Part shown: positions 9,082 through 17,393 of the stretch, in pieces
Numbering within the stretch: the stretch's first letter is position 1
Layout: every line of letters begins with the position of its first letter
DNA from: Fibrisoma limi BUZ 3
Lineage (GTDB): Bacteria > Bacteroidota > Bacteroidia > Cytophagales > Spirosomataceae
Reading direction: 5' to 3'
NCBI RefSeq assembly: GCF_000296815.2
Contig: NZ_CAIT01000009.1
Location: forward strand, 1,612,001-1,676,000
DNA length: 64,000 nt
The notes under the pieces: model-generated
What the model was told of the DNA's origin: nothing
Seen by the model: only the letters and a program-made list of their open reading frames with translations
The model's database searches: none
Translations under genes and position numbers: made by a program

Positions 9082-9681
9082 ATGAAAACGACCGTAATCC
9101 TCCCCCTCCTTTTTAGCGCCCTGACGTCAGTACAGGCGCAGGACTTTCGGGCACTACCGCCTTTGGAGCAGCCTAACGCGGCCGAACTGGCTTACTTCAG
9201 CGGTAAGTATCCTGATCTTACGGCTGAGAACATTCTGGACTCCGCCAGTGTGCGACTGGTTACCGGATTTATGAATGACATCATGGAGGGTCAGTTTGAA
9301 GCCGCCCATGAACGAATCGCCAACAATTTTCGCGCTTATGGCCCTGGACTTTACGAGTTCCTGATAGCTGACGAGTTGTTTACCCAGTGGGAACACAACG
9401 GGCGGCTGTTCGCAGACCAGCAGTTCATTATTGAAGATAAGAAGTTTGTCAGCGTCTCGGATGGCGACCGGCAAGGTACATGGGTGTTCATAAAGGCAGT
9501 CTGGTCAGCGCAGGATAAGCGCTACCAGTGCAAACCCGTTCGGATAGCTTTCTACGAACTGGCGCATGTACGGGACAACAAGATTCTGAAAACCTACACC
9601 AGCTACGGCAACGATCAGCTCTTCTACGACCTCGGCTTTCCGCTCTATTCCAACCGTCCGGAGGTAACGCAAAACAGATAA
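9082..9681 (+). CDS. Secreted hypothetical protein with NTF2/SnoaL-like features
   Basis: 199 residues with a signal peptide ending in SVQAQ (about 20). The mature region contains LVTGFMNDIMEGQFEAAHERIANNFRAYGPG and then beta-rich segments, a layout reminiscent of the NTF2/SnoaL-like cone fold, but no diagnostic motif is seen. It sits 20 bp after the small beta-domain protein and 47 bp before the TonB-dependent barrel protein, so a periplasmic accessory role in that cluster is possible. This is inference from position only. Confidence 0.75.
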   Translation: MKTTVILPLLFSALTSVQAQDFRALPPLEQPNAAELAYFSGKYPDLTAENILDSASVRLVTGFMNDIMEGQFEAAHERIANNFRAYGPGLYEFLIADELFTQWEHNGRLFADQQFIIEDKKFVSVSDGDRQGTWVFIKAVWSAQDKRYQCKPVRIAFYELAHVRDNKILKTYTSYGNDQLFYDLGFPLYSNRPEVTQNR

Positions 9682-9728
9682 CAAATGGTACCGCTGGGCT
9701 ACCCCTGGCCTTACAACTCTTTTTAACC

Positions 9729-12191
9729 ATGAAAACAACATTACTTCTTTTGCTCATTATATCTGTGCCGTTCACGAGAGTCTGGGCACAGACGACACTG
9801 CATGGATTGGTCCACGACAACGCGGGTAAACCATTACCCTTCGCGACGGTGGCTCTACTCAACGCCCGAGATTCAGGCGATACGTTGGACCGGCTCGTTA
9901 AAGAAAGGAATAGTGACGCGCAGGGGCTGTATGCCTTTGAGAACGTACAGGCGGGAGAGTATCTGGTGCGGGTTACGGCGGTTGGCTACCAGAAAGCCTA
10001 CTCATCGGCTATTAGCGTAACAAACGAACCTGTCAACGTACCTACGCTGACGTTGACGGAAGCCACCAGCAAACTGGCCGAGGTCAAGGTTACGGCCAAG
10101 AAGCCGTTTATTGAGCAGCAGATCGACCGGATGGTGGTCAACGTTGCGCAGAGTATCGTGGGTAGCGGCAGCACGGCGCTCGAAGTGCTGGAGAAAGCAC
10201 CTGGCGTTACGGTCGATTACCAGAACGAGCGGCTGCAACTGCGCGGCAAAGATGGAGTGATTGTCCAGATTGATGGTCGGCAAATGTACCTTTCCCAGCA
10301 GGAAGTGATCACGTTGCTACGGTCGATGTCGAGCGATAATATCGAGACGGTTGAACTGATAACGAATCCCGGTGCCCGTTATGACGCGGCTGGCAATTCG
10401 GGTATAATCAACATCCGACTCAAGAAAAACTCGAATGTTGGCACCAACGGCACGATCTCGATAGCGGGGGGCTCAGGGCGGTTCGACCGGGAGCGGGGTA
10501 GTCTGCAACTGAATCACCGGGCCAATAAGCTGAATCTGTTCGGCTCCTACAGCCTGAACCGGGGCGGTAACTACTGGGACTTCCTGATGGACACTAACCA
10601 GCCTGACCCGACTCAGGATAACCCCAACCAACGTAATTTTGGCCGACAGACGACTTACCTGCGCTTCCGCGACCTGGGCCAGAACGCCAAAGCCGGGCTG
10701 GATTTTTCGCCTAACCAACGTACAACCATCGGTCTTGTCTGGACCGGCCTGTGGAGCGACCACCGGGAACGCGGCCCCGCCGACGCCGTGTTTCGGCGCA
10801 CCGAAAACGGGCCGGTTTATCTGCGGGCACGTACCGAAAAAACATATGACACCTTCAGCCAGAATCAGGTCGGCAACTTGAACGTACAGCATTCATTTGG
10901 CGAAAAGCACGGGCAGGTTACGGCTGATGTTGATCTGGGACACTTCAGCCGACAGCACGCCAACAGCCTGCTGACCGAAACGCTGGTGGTTTCGGAGGGA
11001 GCAACTCCGCCCGTGGGTGGCCTATTGCTGACTCAGCCGACCACCATCGACATCCGCACGGCCAAAGTCGATTACAACCGCCTGCTGCCGGGTGGCTGGA
11101 AACTGGAAACGGGCTTGAAAACGGCTTCGGTCAAAACGGATAACGACCTGCGCATACGTATTGGGACGCTGGCCGAAGGGCAACAGGGTCGGTTACAGCC
11201 CGATCCTAGCCAATCGAACCGGTTTCAATATACCGAACGAGTCAATGCGGGGTATGTGAGTATGTTGGGGAAACTCCTTAAAAAGACAGACGTTCAAATC
11301 GGTTTGCGGGTCGAGCAGACGCATTCAGTGGGTCATTCGCTCACGTTGAACCAGCGCGTGGAGCGGAACTACCTGAAGTGGTTTCCGAGTCTGTTTGTAA
11401 ACCACCCACTGGCGAAAGGGCAAACGCTGACCTTGTCGTACAGCTACCGCATCGACCGGCCCAGCTACCAAAATCTAAACCCGGCGCGGGGCTTTGTCAA
11501 TCCGTTTGCGTTCAGCATCGGGAATGCGTATCTGCAACCCCAGTTCACGCACTCCACCGAAGCAAAATATACGCTGAAGAACAACGTATTTGCATCACTG
11601 GCGTACAGCCGCACCACCGACCTGATGTTTTTCACGATTCACCCGGTAGAGGGTAATAAAACCTACGTCACGTTTGAAAACCTCGGCCTGATGCGGGGCT
11701 ATACCCTGACGCTGGGCGTGCCACTGACGGTAATGAAAGGCTGGCAGTTGCAGACCAACTGGCTAGGCTATTACAACCGCTTTCAGTACGATTATGAAGG
11801 AACACTCCTGCAGGTCGAGAACGTAGCGGGACGGCTTAACGCCAACAACGCCTTCACACTGGGCAAAGGCTGGACCGCCGAACTCAACGGTTGGGTTAGC
11901 ACCCCGGCCGTGAACGGCATTTGGCGTACACCCTGGGTAGGATCGCTGGACGTGGGTGTTCAGAAAGCGGTGGGTACCCGGTTGAAACTGAAGCTGAGTG
12001 GGCAGGATGTACTGCATACAAACCAGTTTATTCCTACAGCCAACACTCCGGATTATCAGTCCCAAACTCGTTTAGCGTTCGACACGCGCATCGTACTGCT
12101 GAATCTAACCTACAGTTTCGGTAACCAGCAAATCAAAAGCGAACGTCAACGGCGCACTGCCTCCGAAGACGAAACCCGCCGGGCTAATTGA
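9729..12191 (+). CDS. TonB-dependent outer-membrane barrel protein (OMP_b-brl family)
   Basis: 820 residues from the ATG at 9729, which begins a clear signal peptide ending in RVWAQ; the frame is open further upstream (from 9528) but that part overlaps the previous gene. Residues 22-110 form a carboxypeptidase regulatory-like domain (LHGLVHDNAGKPLPFATVAL). A plug domain follows (VLEKAPGVTVD...VIVQIDGRQMYLS...VELITNPGARYDAAGNSGIINI), then a long beta-barrel ending in the aromatic-rich strand LNLTYSFGNQ. It belongs with the same subfamily as the protein at 30953. The ligand is unknown. Confidence 0.93.
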   Translation: MKTTLLLLLIISVPFTRVWAQTTLHGLVHDNAGKPLPFATVALLNARDSGDTLDRLVKERNSDAQGLYAFENVQAGEYLVRVTAVGYQKAYSSAISVTNEPVNVPTLTLTEATSKLAEVKVTAKKPFIEQQIDRMVVNVAQSIVGSGSTALEVLEKAPGVTVDYQNERLQLRGKDGVIVQIDGRQMYLSQQEVITLLRSMSSDNIETVELITNPGARYDAAGNSGIINIRLKKNSNVGTNGTISIAGGSGRFDRERGSLQLNHRANKLNLFGSYSLNRGGNYWDFLMDTNQPDPTQDNPNQRNFGRQTTYLRFRDLGQNAKAGLDFSPNQRTTIGLVWTGLWSDHRERGPADAVFRRTENGPVYLRARTEKTYDTFSQNQVGNLNVQHSFGEKHGQVTADVDLGHFSRQHANSLLTETLVVSEGATPPVGGLLLTQPTTIDIRTAKVDYNRLLPGGWKLETGLKTASVKTDNDLRIRIGTLAEGQQGRLQPDPSQSNRFQYTERVNAGYVSMLGKLLKKTDVQIGLRVEQTHSVGHSLTLNQRVERNYLKWFPSLFVNHPLAKGQTLTLSYSYRIDRPSYQNLNPARGFVNPFAFSIGNAYLQPQFTHSTEAKYTLKNNVFASLAYSRTTDLMFFTIHPVEGNKTYVTFENLGLMRGYTLTLGVPLTVMKGWQLQTNWLGYYNRFQYDYEGTLLQVENVAGRLNANNAFTLGKGWTAELNGWVSTPAVNGIWRTPWVGSLDVGVQKAVGTRLKLKLSGQDVLHTNQFIPTANTPDYQSQTRLAFDTRIVLLNLTYSFGNQQIKSERQRRTASEDETRRAN

Positions 12192-12513
12192 TTGGCCCGG
12201 CACTAGGGTTATTGCTGGCTTAGCAGCTTAATATAACCAGCCGTTCACAAAATAGATTCTACCGTTCGCTCAAGCAAAGCAGCATTGTTACACATTGATT
12301 TACAGATTTATATAGATTTTTATTGAGGCCCTTCATCCTACTTTCTGGGAATAGTATGAAGCATAAAATCGAGTAGCTATGGTATCGACTGCGGCAGGCA
12401 CTAACGATTAATTCGGATGTGGCCGACTCAACCCTGATCGATATGAATTAGTCCAGACAATCTTACCAGCCGACTCAACCATTCTCCTAAACATAAACCC
12501 AACCCGTATCGGG
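12192..12513. other. Intergenic region without recognised gene
   Basis: A 322-bp gap. A weak hairpin (GGTTAT near 12208 with ATAACC near 12234, inner GCTG/CAGC) may end the preceding transcript. It has no T tract. The middle (12290-12340) is AT-rich and may hold the promoter of the SGNH/MBOAT pair, but no full TTG/TAnnTTTG pair could be fixed. Confidence 0.4.
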
Positions 12514-13590
12514 ATGAACACAACACATTACTCCAAAGCCGCCTGGCTAACCCTGGTACTCGTGCTGACCTGTGTGGCCGGGTGGGAAGCCTATTGGCGG
12601 CATAAACACTACATTCTCGCCTATAATGACGACGAAAGTCTTTGGGCTTATACCCGCAAACAGATTTACGAGAGTAGTCCGGCCAGACCTGTCCTGATTG
12701 GCTCCTCCCGAATCAAATTCGATTTAGATTTAGCTACCTGGCAACGTATCACCCGTGAAAAACCAATTCAGCTCTCCCTCGTCGGTACGTCTCCCCGACC
12801 CTTGCTGACCGATTTAGGAAATGACCCGAATTTCAAAGGAACCTTATTGATCGACGTAACAGAGCCTTTGTTTTTTACGCCATCAGGTTCCTTTCCAGAA
12901 AAGGAAGCGAACAAACGAGTCGCTGCTTATCCGAACTGGTCGCTTTCGCAACAGATCAGCTTTCAGATCAACCGCGCTCTGGAAGCGAATTTTCTGTTTC
13001 TCGATGATCTGAATCTAGCGCTGAATCCGATTCTGAGTCAGGTGCCGATTCCGGAAAGGCCTGGTACGTGGGGTGGCCCAAAATTTCCGTACGAGTTTTC
13101 AGTCAATGAATTTGACAGGCAAACGCACATGACCGATGCTATGGTCGCGGATACGGCCATTCAGAATAAAGTAAAACGAATGTGGCTGGAGATTGGGGCG
13201 CATAGCCCCAGAGGAGCTATAGCAGGTCCACCCTTACTGGATATTCTGAAGGCGACTAAGCAGTCAATTGATCAGATTCGGTCACGGGGTGGTCAGGTTC
13301 TTTTTATCCGTACGCCTTCGGATGGACCGATGTATGAGACGGAGAAGAAACTGTTTCCGCGGGCGCAATACTGGGATCGACTCCTTTCCTATACGCAAAC
13401 GCCGGGAATTTACTTTTCCGATTATCCAGCCTTAACCCGCTTTACCTGCCCGGAATGGTCTCACCTGTCGCCTGAAGATGCCGAACGATTTACACAGGCA
13501 CTAATACCGATCATTGAGCAGAAAATGGGCTGGTCGTTGCAACGAGATTTATCCGCATCGTCATCAAAATCATCTTCCTCGTCGCTTTAA
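12514..13590 (+). CDS. SGNH-hydrolase-like (AlgX/AlgJ-type) membrane-anchored protein
   Basis: 358 residues. One N-terminal transmembrane segment (about 10-26) anchors a periplasmic domain. The block VLIGSSRIKFDLD (60-72) resembles the Ser-containing first block of SGNH hydrolases, and CPEWSHLSPEDA near the C-terminus supplies the usual catalytic His. Such proteins accompany MBOAT acyltransferases and move acetyl groups onto exopolysaccharides. The MBOAT gene starts 12 bp downstream, so the two form one operon. The C-terminus is a serine-rich tail (SASSSKSSSSSL), which is unusual. The polysaccharide acceptor is not indicated by any neighbour. Confidence 0.75.
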   Translation: MNTTHYSKAAWLTLVLVLTCVAGWEAYWRHKHYILAYNDDESLWAYTRKQIYESSPARPVLIGSSRIKFDLDLATWQRITREKPIQLSLVGTSPRPLLTDLGNDPNFKGTLLIDVTEPLFFTPSGSFPEKEANKRVAAYPNWSLSQQISFQINRALEANFLFLDDLNLALNPILSQVPIPERPGTWGGPKFPYEFSVNEFDRQTHMTDAMVADTAIQNKVKRMWLEIGAHSPRGAIAGPPLLDILKATKQSIDQIRSRGGQVLFIRTPSDGPMYETEKKLFPRAQYWDRLLSYTQTPGIYFSDYPALTRFTCPEWSHLSPEDAERFTQALIPIIEQKMGWSLQRDLSASSSKSSSSSL

Positions 13591-13602
13591 CTAACCCCAA
13601 CC

Positions 13603-15090
13603 ATGGTCTTCAACTCCTACACCTTCATCGTCTTTTTTGCGGTCATTCTGGTGCTGCACAACCTGCCTTTTTCCTGGAAGGTAAAGAAGATAAATCTGTT
13701 GCTGGCCAGTTATCTGTTTTATGCTCTCTGGAATCCGCCTTTCATTCTGCTACTGTGGCTCTCAACGGTCGTCGATTTCTACATGGCGAAGCTGATTGCC
13801 ATTGAACAACGCCCCCGCAACCGGAAACTCCTGCTGACAGTCAGTTTGATACTTAACCTGGGAATGCTCTCTTACTTCAAGTACGGCGGGTTTTTGCTGG
13901 AAAATTTCACGGCTTTGCTGTCGGTCCTGGGCGTTACCTTCCAGGCCGCGAAGCCCGACATCATCCTGCCGGTCGGTATCTCATTCTACACCTTCGTTAC
14001 GCTTTCGTACACACTGGATGTGTACCGGCGCAAGTTTGCGCCCGAGCCTTCATTTCTGAATTTCGCCCTGTTCGTTACGTATTTCCCGCACCTGGTGGCT
14101 GGGCCTATCGTACGTCCGGAAGACCTGATTCCGCAATTTAAAACACCTCGGCGGGCCACAGCGGAGCAACTGAGCTGGGGGTTGTTCCTGCTTTCGCTGG
14201 GCTTGTTTATGAAGGTGACCATTGCCGACGGATTGCTGGCTGATACGGCTGATCTGATCTTCGGCCTGCCATTTCCGGTACAAACGCTCGATGCCTGGAT
14301 GGGAGTACTGGCTTTCTCGGGGCAAATCTTTTGTGATTTTGCGGGTTATTCAACCTGTGCTATTGGCGTGTCGCTCTGCCTGGGATTCGTGCTGCCCGAC
14401 AATTTTCGGTACCCGTATGCCGCTATTGGTTTTTCGGATTTCTGGCGTCGCTGGCACATCACCCTTTCTACCTGGCTTCGTGATTACCTCTACATTCCAT
14501 TGGGAGGCAACCGCCATGGCACGGTCAGGACGTACATCAACCTCATGATTACCATGCTGCTTGGTGGACTCTGGCATGGAGCTTCGTGGACGTTTGTGGT
14601 TTGGGGAGCGTTGCACGGGTTGTTTCTCTGCATCGAGCGATTCTGGCGGGAAAGGGCCGCCCGTCGCCGGGAAATGCGGACGGCAGCAGCAGTCAGTGAA
14701 TCGGTAGTCAGTCGCGCGGGTGTTATTCCGCCCATAAACGTTTCCAGTCCATTAGCGCAGTTTGGTCTGGCAATGCTGACGCTGTTTCTGGTAAACATAA
14801 CGTGGGTCTTTTTCCGGGCTCCTACGTTCGGTGGTGCTACTTTACTACTGTTGTCGATGTTCGGGATCATTCCAGACGGTGCACCCATGCTCACAAATCT
14901 GGCCATCCTGACGGTCAGTAGTGTTACGGCCGGTATCATCATCTGCCACTGGTTGATGCGAAACAGTTCGCTGCTGGCCCTGTCGCAGCGCCTACCCTGG
15001 TGGGGGCTGAGTCTGGGCTGGTCGAGCCTGCTGATTCTGGTGATTCTGACGCAGAAAAGCAGCGGTTCATTCATCTACTTCCAGTTTTAA
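13603..15090 (+). CDS. MBOAT family O-acyltransferase (AlgI/PatA/DltB-like)
   Basis: 495 residues, polytopic with about 11-12 hydrophobic segments. The family signature FSDFWRRWHITLSTWLRDYL (277-296) includes His285, and GGLWHGASWTFVVWGALHG (321-339) includes the invariant catalytic His325. Members transfer acyl groups from a cytoplasmic donor through the membrane to a periplasmic partner, here probably the SGNH-like protein encoded 12 bp upstream. No alginate or cellulose synthesis genes are nearby, so the glycan target is unknown. Confidence 0.93.
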   Translation: MVFNSYTFIVFFAVILVLHNLPFSWKVKKINLLLASYLFYALWNPPFILLLWLSTVVDFYMAKLIAIEQRPRNRKLLLTVSLILNLGMLSYFKYGGFLLENFTALLSVLGVTFQAAKPDIILPVGISFYTFVTLSYTLDVYRRKFAPEPSFLNFALFVTYFPHLVAGPIVRPEDLIPQFKTPRRATAEQLSWGLFLLSLGLFMKVTIADGLLADTADLIFGLPFPVQTLDAWMGVLAFSGQIFCDFAGYSTCAIGVSLCLGFVLPDNFRYPYAAIGFSDFWRRWHITLSTWLRDYLYIPLGGNRHGTVRTYINLMITMLLGGLWHGASWTFVVWGALHGLFLCIERFWRERAARRREMRTAAAVSESVVSRAGVIPPINVSSPLAQFGLAMLTLFLVNITWVFFRAPTFGGATLLLLSMFGIIPDGAPMLTNLAILTVSSVTAGIIICHWLMRNSSLLALSQRLPWWGLSLGWSSLLILVILTQKSSGSFIYFQF

Positions 15091-15109
15091 CGCTGCGATG
15101 AGTTGGCGT

Positions 15110-15195
15110 TTGGCCAATCCTACTAATATCACAGGCACCCATTTGACTAATAGAAGAGATGTGCTCTGCCGACCTTCGCTTTCCTGATTGGCCAA
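15110..15195. repeat. Long-spaced inverted repeat TTGGCCAATC
   Basis: The 10-bp arms at 15110-15119 and 15186-15195 are exact reverse complements separated by 66 bp, just after the MBOAT gene. It may form a weak transcript end or a regulatory site. Confidence 0.45.
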
Positions 15196-15247
15196 CTGAA
15201 AGAAAAGTCAACGCTATATTGACCATTGTGGGCTAACAAACCCGCCG

Positions 15248-15263
15248 GGCGTATTAATACGCC
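15248..15263. promoter_or_regulatory. Perfect 16-bp palindrome, candidate operator upstream of the DUF418 gene
   Basis: GGCGTATTAATACGCC is fully self-complementary and lies 107 bp before the ATG at 15370, in a 279-bp gene-free gap. It has no loop and no T tract, so it looks more like a binding site for a dimeric regulator than a terminator. Confidence 0.5.
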
Positions 15264-15369
15264 TGATAGGCAGATAATTACGCTTTGTGTTATCATACTG
15301 GCATTTCGGCATTGAACCGATTGGCAATGAACGTGGCTGGCCTTAATCTTACCACACCATCTGATACAT

Positions 15370-16632
15370 ATGGAACCTTCTTCGCTGAAAAATACGGACC
15401 GCATTCAGGTCATCGATGCCTTGCGCGGCTTCGCACTCATTGGTATCATTGTCGCCCATAGCAGTGGTCAGTTTCTGGCTGGCCCGTCTCCGGCTACTTA
15501 CAACATCCTTTTTTCTCCGTTGGACAAGTGGGTCAATGACCTTGGTACGTACCTAACGTTTGGTAAATTCTTTACTATTTTCTCTTTTCTGTTCGGGCTG
15601 AGTTTTGCCATTCAGATGGATAACGCAGCTAAAGCCGGGCGTTCTTTTGCAGGCCGAACACGCTGGCGATTAGTTATCCTGTTTGCCATTGGTTTCATTC
15701 ACAGCCTGTTTTACTCGGGCGATATTCTCAGAATTTATGCTGTTCTAGGTCTTCTCCTGATCGTAGTACGTCGGCTACCCAATTGGGCAATACTAATGCT
15801 TGGTACATTGCTGGTACTCAACGCCCCATTGCTGGTGGGTCGGCTAACCTCCGTAAATGCCCCTCCACCAACGGCCGCTCAAGTGGAAGCGAGTCAAAAA
15901 GAAGGCGCTGCGTTCGCCCGGATGGCCGAAGAGGGATATCGAATCAAAAGCAGCGGTACACTCGCAGACGTTATCACGATGAATGCCCGGGAGGGATTGA
16001 TCAGCACGCTCTTTTTCCAGCTTTTCACCGGTCGATTATTCATCACCTTCGGGTTATTCCTGCTGGGTCTGTACGTAGGTCGCAAGCGCTATTTTACCGA
16101 TAGCCCTGCTCACCGACAATTCTTCCGGCGGCTATTCATTTCGTCTGGATTGATGGCCGTTGTGTCTACTACAGTAGCCATACTGACCGGTGGCGTTACG
16201 TTGGGGCCACCGACTCCAGGGTGGCAGGGCGTTATTAACCTGACTGCTTTTGATCTACATCAGGCAAGCCTGTCGGCGTTCTATGTGGCAGCCGTTACGT
16301 TGCTATTCTGGCAAACAAAAGCCCAATTTTTGCGGTCGCTGGTAGCCGTTGGGCGGATGGGACTGACAACCTATCTGTGCGGAACCGCTTTTGGCGTACT
16401 CGTCTTTCTGGGGTACGGCTTAGGCCAGATCGGCAAACTCGGCATGACTACGTCGGTTGGTTTAGGACTGGCGTTTTTTGCCTTGCAGATTCCTTTCTCA
16501 AACTGGTGGCTAAGCCGTTATCAATTCGGTCCGGTCGAGTGGCTGTGGCGGTCGCTGACGTACGGGAAAGCGCAGCCGTGGCGAAAAAAGGCCCGGCTGA
16601 ATCAGTCAAGCGAATTACTTACCGCTGAATAA
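15370..16632 (+). CDS. DUF418 family (YeiB-like) polytopic membrane protein
   Basis: 420 residues with about ten transmembrane segments. The N-terminal RIQVIDALRGFALIGIIVAH matches the family opening, and the C-terminal region (FQLFTGRLFITFGLFLLGLYVGRKR and onward) matches the DUF418 domain. The family is related to membrane acyltransferases, but its biochemical role is not established. A preceding perfect palindrome (15248-15263) may control it. A cupin gene follows after 60 bp on the same strand. Confidence 0.88.
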   Translation: MEPSSLKNTDRIQVIDALRGFALIGIIVAHSSGQFLAGPSPATYNILFSPLDKWVNDLGTYLTFGKFFTIFSFLFGLSFAIQMDNAAKAGRSFAGRTRWRLVILFAIGFIHSLFYSGDILRIYAVLGLLLIVVRRLPNWAILMLGTLLVLNAPLLVGRLTSVNAPPPTAAQVEASQKEGAAFARMAEEGYRIKSSGTLADVITMNAREGLISTLFFQLFTGRLFITFGLFLLGLYVGRKRYFTDSPAHRQFFRRLFISSGLMAVVSTTVAILTGGVTLGPPTPGWQGVINLTAFDLHQASLSAFYVAAVTLLFWQTKAQFLRSLVAVGRMGLTTYLCGTAFGVLVFLGYGLGQIGKLGMTTSVGLGLAFFALQIPFSNWWLSRYQFGPVEWLWRSLTYGKAQPWRKKARLNQSSELLTAE

Positions 16633-16692
16633 AGAGCTGACTATCAACAATTGACAAATCTGTATCTTTTATTACGCAATCGCCCCTTAGTC

Positions 16693-17256
16693 ATGCAACG
16701 ACGCTTGTTCCTCCAACTACCCTTTGTCGCTACTTCGTTCGCTTTTGTCCTGCCGCCATTAGCCGAAGCACATGATGCCAGCCGGAAAATCCCTAAAAAA
16801 GGTGTATTGGTCAGGGCTGGTCAAGATCGAATTAATCAACCATTCAAATTTTTAGATGCCACCTTTACCGTGAAAGTATCCGGTAAAGACACCGATGGGC
16901 GCTGTGTTATTTTCGACACCCTCCGACATGAGAAGGTTGGCCCGTTGCTACACGCGCATACCGACTGCGATGAGTGGTTTTTTGTCATGGATGGTGAGTT
17001 CAAATTCCAGGTGGGCGATGACATCCTTCGACTGAAAGCGGGTGATTCGTTGTTAGCACCGCTGGGTGTACCTCATGCCTTCGTAAAAACCAGCGAAGGC
17101 ACCGCCCGTCTCGTTATTATGCACCAGCCTGCCGGCACGATGGAAGAGCACTTCCGCACGGCCAGCCAGGAACCAGACCAGAGCCTGGAGGCCCGTCGGG
17201 CGCGGGCAGAAAAACACGGCATACGATACGTCGGCCCTCCGCTCAAACCAGATTGA
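16693..17256 (+). CDS. Secreted cupin-domain protein
   Basis: 187 residues from the ATG at 16693, which starts a signal peptide (QRRLFLQLPFVATSFAFVLP, cleavage near LAEA). The in-frame TTG at 16651 is less likely. The cupin fold is seen in GPLLHAHTDCDEWFFVMDGEFKFQVGD (motif 1, with H-x-H and E ligands) and LGVPHAFVKTSEGTARL (motif 2 His). This suggests one metal-binding site in a small periplasmic protein. Substrate unknown; quercetinase-like or isomerase-like activities are typical of relatives. Possible cotranscription with the DUF418 gene. Confidence 0.85.
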   Translation: MQRRLFLQLPFVATSFAFVLPPLAEAHDASRKIPKKGVLVRAGQDRINQPFKFLDATFTVKVSGKDTDGRCVIFDTLRHEKVGPLLHAHTDCDEWFFVMDGEFKFQVGDDILRLKAGDSLLAPLGVPHAFVKTSEGTARLVIMHQPAGTMEEHFRTASQEPDQSLEARRARAEKHGIRYVGPPLKPD

Positions 17257-17274
17257 CGTCATAACCCGAAGCAG

Positions 17275-17316
17275 GTCGTTTTACTGCCTACATGTAAGTT
17301 CAGGCTGTAAAACGAC
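17275..17316 (+). terminator. Hairpin after the cupin gene
   Basis: A 15-bp stem with one mismatch (17275-17289 with 17302-17316) and a 12-nt loop lies 18 bp after the cupin stop. No T run follows, so it is a weak terminator or a processing hairpin. Confidence 0.5.
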
Positions 17317-17380
17317 AACCGGGAACATGGCCATTTCGTCGGGGTGATTTTCAGGAGCAGGCTTTTCTGCCCGAATTTCG

Positions 17381-17387
17381 TATTTTG
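17381..17387 (+). promoter_or_regulatory. -7-like element immediately before the serine hydrolase start
   Basis: TATTTTG is close to the Bacteroidota -7 box and ends 6 bp before the ATG at 17394. If used, the mRNA would start at or near the start codon (leaderless). Confidence 0.4.
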
Positions 17388-17393
17388 TTGGCC

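Noticed and set aside
13546-13590. Serine-codon run at the end of the SGNH-like gene as a frameshift or repeat expansion
   Set aside because: The frame stays open to a normal stop and the operon spacing to the MBOAT gene is intact, so it is a genuine low-complexity tail.
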